12,370 bases of DNA from Flavobacteriaceae bacterium. GTDB taxonomy: Bacteria; Bacteroidota; Bacteroidia; Flavobacteriales; Flavobacteriaceae. The stretch lies in NCBI GenBank assembly GCA_002702385.1, contig NZZF01000019.1, positions 6,563 through 18,932 of the forward strand, given 5' to 3'. A program made the translations under genes and the position numbers. The notes beneath the pieces were generated by a model, which saw only the letters and a list, made by a program, of their open reading frames with translations, ran no database searches and was not told where the DNA came from. Positions 1 to 6,517 of the stretch are shown in pieces. Numbering within the stretch: position 1 is the first letter of the stretch; each line of letters starts with the position of its first letter.

Positions 1-554
1 CCAATATTTAGTGTCAAACCAAGTTGATCAGTATTTATCGGAGGAGAATCTAGACTATAATTTAAGTTTTCACTCTTAAACTTATAATTACTGGTCAATA
101 ACTTAGAATATCGAAGTCCAGCGTAAAGTCTCCAAAACTTATAATTATCGATCGAGGAGTTTCTTAATCTAATTTCTAATGGAAACTGAATCTCCGTAAA
201 TGAATAGGTGTTTTTATCGTACTCTCTCTGGTTTTCTAAAAAATCAAAAACAAAATTATTAGATGTAGTATTATTAATTTTCAAATTATTATTGAAAGAA
301 TTAAATCCAAGACCAGCACCAATACCAAGGGCAAATTTACCTGATTTATTAAGTGGTATATCTCTGATAAATCCAAAATTTATACTACTTGAAAAATTGT
401 TTTCTTTAAGATCATCTACATTGTTGTTTAGTGAATTGTAATAGAAACTTACATATATCTGATCTTCACGATAAAAATCATCATTTGTGGATTGTGAAAA
501 AAGAGAAAATAAATTAAAAAATACTAATACAAAAAGAGTAGTTCTAAACAACAT
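1..554 (-). CDS. PorT-like outer-membrane beta-barrel protein, partial (C-terminus beyond left edge)
   Basis: The frame opens with ATG at 552-554 and stays open to position 1, giving 184 residues and no stop. It begins with a signal peptide (MLFRTTLFVLVFFNLFSLFSQ, cleaved near residue 20). What follows is alternating polar/hydrophobic strands typical of an outer-membrane barrel, including a glycine-rich strand (FALGIGAGLGFNS) and a stretch near residues 122-150 (EIQFPLEIRLRNS, then YKFWRLYAGLRYS) that resembles the PorT-like/porin-family barrels of Flavobacteriia. The gene is last in view of the exbB-exbD operon, 43 bp after the second exbD stop and in the same direction, so it is probably co-transcribed. 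Its role is inferred as an outer-membrane partner of the ExbB/ExbD energy machinery, or simply a barrel of unknown function. The family call rests on pattern, not alignment, and identity with PorT of the type IX secretion system is not claimed. Confidence 0.72.
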   Translation of the reverse strand, partial: MLFRTTLFVLVFFNLFSLFSQSTNDDFYREDQIYVSFYYNSLNNNVDDLKENNFSSSINFGFIRDIPLNKSGKFALGIGAGLGFNSFNNNLKINNTTSNNFVFDFLENQREYDKNTYSFTEIQFPLEIRLRNSSIDNYKFWRLYAGLRYSKLLTSNYKFKSENLNYSLDSPPINTDQLGLTLNI

Positions 555-597
555 GAAACTATATTATATAGCTAATATATGAAAACAGTGAGGAGAA

Positions 598-1077
598 TTA
601 CTGGTTTTGAGTGTAATCTCCTATCCTAGTTGTATAGTTAATTTTAAGTGCATTAACTTTTCTAAGTTCCTGTTTTATATCTGAAATAAGACCCATTTTA
701 GTTTCACCATCAACCTTTAATGCAGTGGTCAAAACATTTTGTAGTTCTTCTCTTTTAGAAGCTCTTTCAGCTAAAACATAAGCACCTACATCAGAAACTG
801 TAGCAAACTTATCGTTCAGCTGAATTCTAGGTTGATTTCCATATTTGTCTTGATATCTAGCACTTGGTTTTCCGGCATAAATGTAGATAACACGATCTTT
901 TTTATCTAATTTTTGAATCTGATCAGCAGCGGGTAAGGTATTTTGAATCATAAGGGTATTATCCCTTAAAACTGTTGCAACCATAAAAAAGAACAATAGC
1001 ATAAATACAATATCAGGAAGTGATGCTGTAGAAATTTTTGGAGTTTCTCCACTATTTTTTTTTCTAAACTTAGACAT
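598..1077 (-). CDS. exbD: ExbD/TolR-family biopolymer transport protein (second copy)
   Basis: This 159-residue inner-membrane protein has the ExbD/TolR layout: a short basic cytoplasmic N-terminus, one transmembrane helix at about residues 20-38 (LPDIVFMLLFFFMVATVL), and a periplasmic domain to the C-terminus. Asp22 sits at the start of the helix, where the proton-coupling aspartate of ExbD and TolR is found. In the family, ExbD dimers sit inside an ExbB pentamer and use the proton-motive force to drive TonB- or Tol-type work at the outer membrane. The periplasmic part (RIQLNDKFATVSDVGAYVLAERASKREEL, in two segments) is longer and different from the neighbouring copy, so the two are paralogues with probably separate partners. 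The start lies 3 bp after the stop of the upstream exbD, a spacing that suggests translational coupling. The barrel gene follows after 43 bp. Confidence 0.92.
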   Translation of the reverse strand: MSKFRKKNSGETPKISTASLPDIVFMLLFFFMVATVLRDNTLMIQNTLPAADQIQKLDKKDRVIYIYAGKPSARYQDKYGNQPRIQLNDKFATVSDVGAYVLAERASKREELQNVLTTALKVDGETKMGLISDIKQELRKVNALKINYTTRIGDYTQNQ

Positions 1078-1080
1078 AAA

Positions 1081-1704
1081 TTATCCTGTTTTATTAGGTT
1101 CAGCTTCAGATAACTTCATTGGATATAATGTTTTTATAACTGAAAGCTTTTCCTTTAAGTTTTCTTTAACCTTTTTATCAGTTCTCGGATCTGTATACTT
1201 CTTGTCAGCCTCGACATATGTAACGTTTTCAGATGGATACAATCTTGAGAACTCTCTATTTCTTAATTCGTTGTAAGCTGCTACCAATTCATTTTGAACA
1301 GATATATAAACCTTATAATCTGTCTCTCTATCATTTTTTAGGGATATAATTGCTTTATCAGGATTATCAGAAGAACTTCTATCTCTACTACCTTGACAGT
1401 AATCACATGCTTCTTCGCCTAATCCGCCTCCATTATCAAGAAACGCTACGGCCTCTTTTCTGATATCTCTTATGTTCATTAACTTTTCTTCAACAAGAAT
1501 TTGATTGTTCTTATTTACAACTACTGTAAAGATGTTTCTCTCTTTGATAATTGGAGGATCAATTATTTCCTCCATCGGAGGTAATTTCCTATTGATACCA
1601 GAATCAGTTTCTATAGTAGTGGTTACAAGAAAAAATATTAATAGCAGAAAGGCAATATCTGCCATTGAACCTGCATTAACTTCTGGAGCTGATCTTCTAC
1701 CCAT
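1081..1704 (-). CDS. exbD: ExbD/TolR-family biopolymer transport protein (first copy), with a periplasmic insertion
   Basis: This is a 207-residue ExbD/TolR homologue, clearly longer than the roughly 140 residues of classical ExbD. The N-terminus MGRRSAPEVNAGSMADIAF leads into a single transmembrane helix at about residues 15-31. Asp16 is the conserved membrane-embedded aspartate. The periplasmic domain (about 55-125) carries an ordinary ExbD core (NIFTVVVNKNNQILVEEK) followed by an insertion with a CxxC pair (Cys100 and Cys103 in EEACDYCQGSRDRSS), and a lysine/glutamate-rich C-terminal tail. The cysteine pair faces the periplasm, so it could be a disulfide or a metal site; this is inference. 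The gene sits 6 bp after the four-helix protein gene and 3 bp before the second exbD. Two consecutive ExbD genes after one ExbB are a familiar arrangement in Bacteroidota. Confidence 0.92.
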   Translation of the reverse strand: MGRRSAPEVNAGSMADIAFLLLIFFLVTTTIETDSGINRKLPPMEEIIDPPIIKERNIFTVVVNKNNQILVEEKLMNIRDIRKEAVAFLDNGGGLGEEACDYCQGSRDRSSSDNPDKAIISLKNDRETDYKVYISVQNELVAAYNELRNREFSRLYPSENVTYVEADKKYTDPRTDKKVKENLKEKLSVIKTLYPMKLSEAEPNKTG

Positions 1705-1710
1705 CTACGA

Positions 1711-2160
1711 TTATTTTTTTAACATGTTACGAACTGAATTATAAATCATAATTCCACCCGCAATTAAAGTTAACAGATAAAAAGTTCTAATTCCAGTTTC
1801 AACCCATCTTGATCCACTTGCAGATAAAACTTTTCCATCTTGCATTGGTGTTTCCACTCCTTCGGAAAGAATAAAAGCAATGATAATTACTAAGAGAAAT
1901 GAACCAATTGAAATTCCTGCTTTCTTAAGCTTGTTTTTGTCAGAAACTAAATTCATTACTGAAAAAACAACAGTCGATAAAACCACGATTCCTAACACTA
2001 TAAAAGCTAAATAAATGATTGCGGCTACAAATCCGTAATCACCATTCATGGCATCTAACTCAATTTTATCGTCTCCGGCAGATATAATTAACACAAGGAA
2101 AATTAAACCTAAAACACCTAAGCCAATAGCAAGAATATTTGTTATTTTTTGAATATTCAT
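1711..2160 (-). CDS. Four-helix inner-membrane protein of unknown function in the exbB-exbD operon
   Basis: I do not recognise a named family. The 149-residue protein is almost entirely membrane: predicted helices at about 8-27, 43-72, 82-99 and 124-142, joined by short polar loops. The loop at 100-122 (GVETPMQDGKVLSASGSRWV) is the largest and would lie on the same side as the 28-42 loop. The C-terminus ends in basic residues (RNMLKK), consistent with a cytoplasmic end. It lies between exbB (8-bp gap upstream) and the first exbD (6-bp gap downstream), so it is almost certainly co-expressed with the proton channel and may be an accessory subunit or assembly factor. That role is inferred only from position. 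It lacks the conserved transmembrane threonines and the long cytoplasmic domain of ExbB/TolQ, so it is not a second channel subunit of that type. Confidence 0.85.
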   Translation of the reverse strand: MNIQKITNILAIGLGVLGLIFLVLIISAGDDKIELDAMNGDYGFVAAIIYLAFIVLGIVVLSTVVFSVMNLVSDKNKLKKAGISIGSFLLVIIIAFILSEGVETPMQDGKVLSASGSRWVETGIRTFYLLTLIAGGIMIYNSVRNMLKK

Positions 2161-2168
2161 TACTAGAA

Positions 2169-2945
2169 TTATTTTTTATGTGAAACTAGAATGTCAATTA
2201 AAGTAATTGATGAATCTTCCATATCATTTACAATGCTATCTATTTTAGAAACAATGTAATTGTAAAATATCTGAAGGATAATAGCAACAATTAATCCAAA
2301 TACTGTGGTCAAAAGAGCTACTTTAATACCTCCAGCAACTAAAGATGGTTGCATATCACCAGCTGCTTGAATTTTATCAAATGCCTGAATCATACCAATA
2401 ACTGTTCCCATGAAACCAAGCATTGGTGCAAGAGCAATAAATAATGAAATCCAGGAAACATTTTTTTCTAATTGTCCCATTTGAACTCCACCATATGCAA
2501 CAACTGCTTTTTCAGCACTTTCGACACCTTCGCCTGCTCTATCTAAACCTTGATAGAAGATTGAAGCAACAGGACCAGGTGTATTTCTACAAACCTCTTT
2601 AGCAGAATCAACTCCACCAGATTTTAATGCACTTTCAACATCAGCAGTTAATTTATCAGTATTAGTTGTAGCAAAATTTAGATAGATGATTCTTTCAATA
2701 GCGATAGCAAGTCCAAGTATCAGACAAGCCAATACGATACCCATAAACCCAGGACCTCCTTCAATAAATCTATTTTTTAATTCTTGAGTAAAACCTACAG
2801 ATTGTGGTTCAGGAGCAACTTCAGCTTCTTGAATTTCTGTAGCTTCAACAACTTCCATCTCTTGATCTTGTGAAACAGCATAATTATTTTGAACTGTAAA
2901 AAGAAGAAAAGAGAAAATAAAAGTTAGAGATAATATCTTTTTCAT
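2169..2945 (-). CDS. exbB: MotA/TolQ/ExbB-family proton channel protein with N-terminal signal peptide
   Basis: This 258-residue protein is the channel subunit that would form a pentamer around ExbD dimers and convert proton flow into work on the outer membrane. Residues 1-24 form a hydrophobic, signal-peptide-like segment, followed by an acidic, Gln/Pro-containing periplasmic linker (about 25-50). The three ExbB helices follow: about 67-90, 162-186 and 207-228. Family signatures are visible in helix 2 (APMLGFMGTVIGM, 173-185, including Thr181) and helix 3 (ALLTTVFGLIVAI, including Thr213/Thr214), where pore threonines of ExbB/TolQ lie. The large cytoplasmic loop is residues 91-160. A signal peptide plus linker before helix 1 is common in Bacteroidota ExbB proteins but absent from E. 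coli TolQ. The gene starts the operon, and a good -33/-7 promoter lies just upstream. Whether it serves TonB-dependent transport or another process cannot be told here, since no tonB is visible. Confidence 0.95.
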   Translation of the reverse strand: MKKILSLTFIFSFLLFTVQNNYAVSQDQEMEVVEATEIQEAEVAPEPQSVGFTQELKNRFIEGGPGFMGIVLACLILGLAIAIERIIYLNFATTNTDKLTADVESALKSGGVDSAKEVCRNTPGPVASIFYQGLDRAGEGVESAEKAVVAYGGVQMGQLEKNVSWISLFIALAPMLGFMGTVIGMIQAFDKIQAAGDMQPSLVAGGIKVALLTTVFGLIVAIILQIFYNYIVSKIDSIVNDMEDSSITLIDILVSHKK

Positions 2946-2968
2946 GTTTAATATGTTTTTAGAATTGC

Positions 2969-2999
2969 TAAATGTATATAAAATATTTAAAAAAACAAA
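2969..2999 (-). promoter_or_regulatory. Bacteroidota-type promoter of the exbB operon
   Basis: On the minus strand a TTTG box (complement of 2996-2999) is followed after 19 bp by TACATTTA (complement of 2969-2976). The second box matches the Bacteroidota -7 consensus TAnnTTTG at all but the last base. The pair sits 24 bp upstream of the exbB ATG and downstream of the tRNA-Ser gene. This would let exbB be transcribed independently of tatD and the tRNA. Confidence 0.55.
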
Positions 3000-3034
3000 T
3001 CAGAAACTAATCAATTAAAAATTAAGTTATTTAG

Positions 3035-3122
3035 CAGAGAGGAAGGGATTCGAACCCTCGATGCGCTATTAACGCATACACGCTTTCCAAGCGTGCGCCT
3101 TAAGCCACTCGGCCACCTCTCT
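3035..3122 (-). tRNA. tRNA-Ser (anticodon GGA)
   Basis: The minus strand folds into a class II tRNA of 88 nt. The acceptor stem AGAGAGG pairs with CCTCTCT, leaving discriminator G. The D arm contains GGCCGAGTGGC. The anticodon stem CACGC/GCGTG encloses the loop TTGGAAA, so the anticodon is GGA (complement of 3086-3088), reading UCC and UCU. A long variable arm (TGCG/CGCA stem) is diagnostic for serine, and the T arm is GAGGG-TTCGAAT-CCCTT. The 3' CCA is not encoded (CTA follows the discriminator), as is common in Bacteroidota. It lies 18 bp after the tatD stop, in the same direction. Confidence 0.97.
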
Positions 3123-3140
3123 AAGGCTAGCAAAAATAAA

Positions 3141-3914
3141 TTATTTCTCTAAATTGAAAATATCTATTGCATTTTTAGTAGTTGAATCGGCAATGGAGTC
3201 ATTATCAATTTGATATATTTCACTTAATTTATCTATTATATATATAATGTATGAACTTTCATTTCTTTTTCCTCTGTATGGCGATGGTGTCAAATAAGGT
3301 GAATCAGTCTCTAAAACAATATTCTCAATAGGTATTTTATTAAGAAATTTATCAAGACCTCCATTTTTAAATGTTACCACTCCTCCAATGCCTAATTTGA
3401 AGTTTAAATCACAAACTTTTAAAGCTTGATCATAATTTCCAGTAAAACAGTGAAATACTCCAGATAAATTTTTGTTCTTGTATTTTAATAATATGTTATA
3501 AATTTCGTCAAAAGCATCTCTACAATGAATTACAATTGGAAGATTATAATCTAAAGCCATATTGATTTGTTTTTCAAAAACAATTCTCTGTTGTTTTAAA
3601 AATTTTTTTTCCCAATATAAATCGATACCTATTTCGCCAATAGCAACACAGTTATAAGTGTTTAAATTTTCAAAAACCAATGAGATTTCAGAATCATTAT
3701 TTTCATTAACGTAGGCTGGATGTAAACCAGCCATAATAAAACAATGATCTTCAAATTTATTGTAGCAATTTATCATTAAGTCATTGTATTTAGAATGAAT
3801 AGAGGGAAAAATGAATTTATATACTCCTACATCACGAGCATTTGAAAAAACTAAATCTATATCATCATCGAATTGCTCTAAATATAAATGAGTATGAGTG
3901 TCTATTATTTTCAT
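3141..3914 (-). CDS. tatD: TatD-family metal-dependent DNase/hydrolase
   Basis: This 257-residue cytoplasmic TIM-barrel enzyme is of normal TatD length. In the family these proteins bind two divalent metals and act as 3'-5' exonucleases or DNA-repair nucleases. The metal ligands are visible in order: the His-x-His pair at 7 and 9 (IIDTHTHL), Glu94 in AIGEIGID, His130 in VIHCRDA, His155 in FHCFTG, and Asp204 in ETDSPYLTP. All expected ligands are present, so it should be active. The ATG at 3912-3914 gives an N-terminus beginning directly at the first barrel strand, as usual. The gene diverges from the polysaccharide export operon and is followed after 18 bp by tRNA-Ser. There is no functional link to the neighbouring membrane genes. 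Physiological substrates vary across the family, so only the general hydrolase/DNase role is firm. Confidence 0.93.
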   Translation of the reverse strand: MKIIDTHTHLYLEQFDDDIDLVFSNARDVGVYKFIFPSIHSKYNDLMINCYNKFEDHCFIMAGLHPAYVNENNDSEISLVFENLNTYNCVAIGEIGIDLYWEKKFLKQQRIVFEKQINMALDYNLPIVIHCRDAFDEIYNILLKYKNKNLSGVFHCFTGNYDQALKVCDLNFKLGIGGVVTFKNGGLDKFLNKIPIENIVLETDSPYLTPSPYRGKRNESSYIIYIIDKLSEIYQIDNDSIADSTTKNAIDIFNLEK

Positions 3915-3924
3915 TAAAACATTA

Positions 3925-3932
3925 CAAAAATA
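3925..3932 (-). promoter_or_regulatory. Candidate -7 element of tatD
   Basis: The complement reads TATTTTTG, a full match to the Bacteroidota -7 consensus TAnnTTTG, ending 11 bp before the tatD ATG. No clear TTTG -33 box is visible at the expected distance. A match of this degeneracy can occur by chance in AT-rich DNA, so this is only a candidate. Confidence 0.35.
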
Positions 3933-4010
3933 ATATTTTAAATAAAGTTTTGGTATTTAGATAAAAAATGAAGTTAGAAAATTTTAAAAATTTAAATTAA
4001 TTATTAATAC

Positions 4011-4023
4011 ACTGATAATCAGT
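4011..4023. repeat. 13-nt palindrome in the tatD / export-gene divergent region
   Basis: ACTGATAATCAGT is a perfect palindrome around a central A, about 50 bp upstream of the export operon's -7 box. Its size and place are compatible with a dimeric regulator's operator, but nothing in the window identifies a regulator. A short palindrome can arise by chance. The rest of 3915-4156 is featureless AT-rich DNA apart from the two promoter elements. Confidence 0.3.
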
Positions 4024-4073
4024 TATTTAAAAATAGGATACAAAAAACCGAACTATTTAATTATTATTATTTG

Positions 4074-4081
4074 TATATTTG
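4074..4081 (+). promoter_or_regulatory. Candidate -7 element of the polysaccharide export operon
   Basis: TATATTTG matches TAnnTTTG at every fixed position and lies 75 bp upstream of the ATG at 4157. No good TTTG -33 box is seen about 19 bp upstream. The TTG at 4079-4081, the most upstream in-frame start, is part of this box, which argues against that TTG being a real start codon. Confidence 0.5.
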
Positions 4082-4156
4082 AAATCGATTTTAAAAAAGG
4101 TTGATTCTAAAAAAATTAATTTAAATTTTAAAATTGCTTGTTTTAAATATTTTAAA

Positions 4157-6517
4157 ATGAAAAAAATAATGTTAATGATATTACTAATTCCAACTTTTTT
4201 AGTTAGTCAGGATATTAGCAAGCTTCAAAATAAAAAACTAAATGATTTAAATGATACCGAACTTTTAAACTATTGGAAAGATGCTCAAGAAAATGGATAC
4301 GATTTAGAACAAATAAAATTACTGGCTAGAGCTCAAGGAGTAAGCGAACTTGAAATTAGTGAATTTGAAAATAGAATTAAAAACCTGAATGTATCAAATG
4401 AAGATGTAAAAGAAGAGTTATTTGATACATCAAGCTTAACATCAATTTTTGGTAAAAATAACGAACAAGATTATCTAAATACAAAATCATTAGAGATTGG
4501 CAGTTTACCTATATTCGGTTCTAACTTTTTTAATAATGAAAATATTAGCCCAGCACCACAGTTAAATATAGCCACTCCAGCCTCTTATGAACTGGGACCT
4601 GGAGATGAAATTTCAATTTCTATATGGGGCGCTGCTGAAAGTGAATATATTTCAGAAATATCAAGAGAAGGTTTCGTTAAAGTTGAAAGAATTGGGCCTG
4701 TTTTCGTTAGTGGACTAACTGTTTCGGAGGCTAAGAATAAATTAAAAAGAAATCTAGCTAAAATATATTCTGGCTTGAATTCCTCTGATAGCTCAAGTTT
4801 TAAAGTATTTCTAGATTTATCATTAATTAATACCAGGTCTATTGTCGTAAATGTTACTGGAAATGTAGTCGCTCCTGATACATATACTGTGTCATCTTTA
4901 TCATCAGTATTAAATGTATTATATGCAGCTGGTGGACCTAATGAATCTGGTTCCTACAGAAATATAAATATAATTAGAGGAGGAGAAGTAATAAAAAATA
5001 TTGATTTATATGATTATTTTTCAAGTGGAAAACTTGAAACATTTTCATTAAGGGATCAAGATATTATTAACGTTCCAAACTATGAAAATAGAGTTTTTGT
5101 AAACGGAGAATTTAAAACTACTGGTATTTTTGAAACCAAAAATGATGAAAAAATTAGTGACTTGATTGGATTTAACGGTGGCATTGCATCTTTTGGATAT
5201 AAGGATAAAATTTTTATCAAAAGAATTAATGGTTTAAATAGGGAAATTAAAGATGTTGATTCAGGAAATTTTAAAAATTTTAATTTAAAAGATGGAGATA
5301 TAATAGAAGCAAGACCTGTAACTGATACTTACACCAATCTAATTACCGTTGAAGGTGCAGTTGCAGTTCCAGGGGAATATTCACTTTCAAATGCTGATAA
5401 TATTAATGATATAATTGAAAAAGCAGGAGGTTTACTAGATCATGCGATTAATGAAAGAGCATATATTATTAGAAAGTCTAACGGAATTGAGGATCAAATC
5501 ATTTCATTTAATTTTTCAAATGCTCAAAATATAGTTCCAAAATCAGAAGATAAAATTATAATTAGCTCAAAGATTGACTTAAATCGTACACAAAACGTGT
5601 CAATTCAGGGAGAAGTTTCTGAACCAAATAATTACCCATTTTTTGACGGTATGACATTAATTGATTTAATACTTGTTTCTAAAGGGGTGACATTAAAAGG
5701 AGATTTAAAAAATATTTCTATTTACAGATCAACTTATGATGAATCTCGTCAAAATCCTGTTCAAACTTTTAAAGCTTCATTAGATTCAGATTTTTCTAAA
5801 ATAGACAATATTAATAATATTAAGCTGGAAGAAAATGATTTAGTAGTAGTAAGAGAGAAGTTAGGTTATCAAGACAAGGAATTTGTTACAGTTGAAGGAT
5901 TAGTAAAATTTCCAGGTAATTATGCAATAAAAGACAACAATTATACTGTCTATGATTTGGTTCAAGATTTTGGTGGATTTTTACAAGATGCATCACTTGA
6001 TGGTATTAAAATTGTGAGAAAAAATGAACTCAAAGATACCTTAAAAGAGGAAGATTCATTAAATTTCAATTTAGAAATTAAACCTTTTATTGAATTTGGA
6101 GTTGATATCAAAGAAATTTTAAAAACTAATGGATCTGACCCTAAATACAATGTAGTTTTAAAATCAGAAGATCAAATTGTAGTCCCACGTAAAGATAATT
6201 CTGTTGAAATTACCGGTGCAGTACAGCAACCTTCAGCGGTTACTTATTCAAAATCATTGACAACAATTTCAGCAATAAATAGAGCTGGTGGATTTAGTGA
6301 AAATGCAAAGAAAAATAGTGTTTATGTAGTTTATCAGAACGGAAATGTTGCTAGCACAAAATCTTTTTTGATTTTTAAAAATTACCCAAAATTAAAACCT
6401 GGAGCTAAAGTCATAGTTCCAGAAAAAAACATTGTTAATAACAAAACTAGTGTTGGAGAAATAGTTGGTTATACTACAAGCTTAGTTTCCATAATTGCAT
6501 TAATTAAAAGTTTATAG
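4157..6517 (+). CDS. SLBB-domain polysaccharide export protein (Wza-like outer-membrane lipid-free type)
   Basis: This protein of 786 residues is predicted to form the periplasmic/outer-membrane channel for capsule or exopolysaccharide. I start it at ATG 4157, because this gives a signal peptide at once (MKKIMLMILLIPTFLVSQ). The same frame is open from TTG 4079, but that would add 26 lysine-rich residues before the signal and would use bases of the promoter. Domains, numbered from ATG 4157: a low-complexity region to about 135; the Wza/KpsD-type polysaccharide export domain at about 141-222 (YELGPGDEISISIWG); then about six SLBB-like repeats beginning near 227, 310, 394, 476, 574 and 680 (each with a V-x-G-x-V strand and an AGG-type turn); and a C-terminal hydrophobic helix at about 765-785. 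There is no lipobox cysteine, unlike E. coli Wza, and it is about twice Wza's length, as in many Bacteroidota homologues. The Wzz-like gene follows with no gap. Confidence 0.9.
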   Translation: MKKIMLMILLIPTFLVSQDISKLQNKKLNDLNDTELLNYWKDAQENGYDLEQIKLLARAQGVSELEISEFENRIKNLNVSNEDVKEELFDTSSLTSIFGKNNEQDYLNTKSLEIGSLPIFGSNFFNNENISPAPQLNIATPASYELGPGDEISISIWGAAESEYISEISREGFVKVERIGPVFVSGLTVSEAKNKLKRNLAKIYSGLNSSDSSSFKVFLDLSLINTRSIVVNVTGNVVAPDTYTVSSLSSVLNVLYAAGGPNESGSYRNINIIRGGEVIKNIDLYDYFSSGKLETFSLRDQDIINVPNYENRVFVNGEFKTTGIFETKNDEKISDLIGFNGGIASFGYKDKIFIKRINGLNREIKDVDSGNFKNFNLKDGDIIEARPVTDTYTNLITVEGAVAVPGEYSLSNADNINDIIEKAGGLLDHAINERAYIIRKSNGIEDQIISFNFSNAQNIVPKSEDKIIISSKIDLNRTQNVSIQGEVSEPNNYPFFDGMTLIDLILVSKGVTLKGDLKNISIYRSTYDESRQNPVQTFKASLDSDFSKIDNINNIKLEENDLVVVREKLGYQDKEFVTVEGLVKFPGNYAIKDNNYTVYDLVQDFGGFLQDASLDGIKIVRKNELKDTLKEEDSLNFNLEIKPFIEFGVDIKEILKTNGSDPKYNVVLKSEDQIVVPRKDNSVEITGAVQQPSAVTYSKSLTTISAINRAGGFSENAKKNSVYVVYQNGNVASTKSFLIFKNYPKLKPGAKVIVPEKNIVNNKTSVGEIVGYTTSLVSIIALIKSL

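Noticed and set aside
208..441. Plus-strand open frame of 77 codons
   Set aside because: It lies wholly antisense to the PorT-like barrel gene, whose signal peptide and strand pattern are convincing; its own translation has no recognisable features.
1505..1744. Plus-strand open frame of 79 codons
   Set aside because: It is antisense to the first exbD, including its transmembrane helix; the hydrophobic look is the complement of that helix.
3035..3122. tRNA-Ser as an integration site for a mobile island
   Set aside because: I saw no direct repeat of the tRNA 3' end elsewhere in the window, no integrase, and the 3' side faces a conserved exbB operon.
5962..6150. Minus-strand open frame of 62 codons
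   Set aside because: It is antisense to the fifth SLBB repeat region of the export protein, with no independent evidence.
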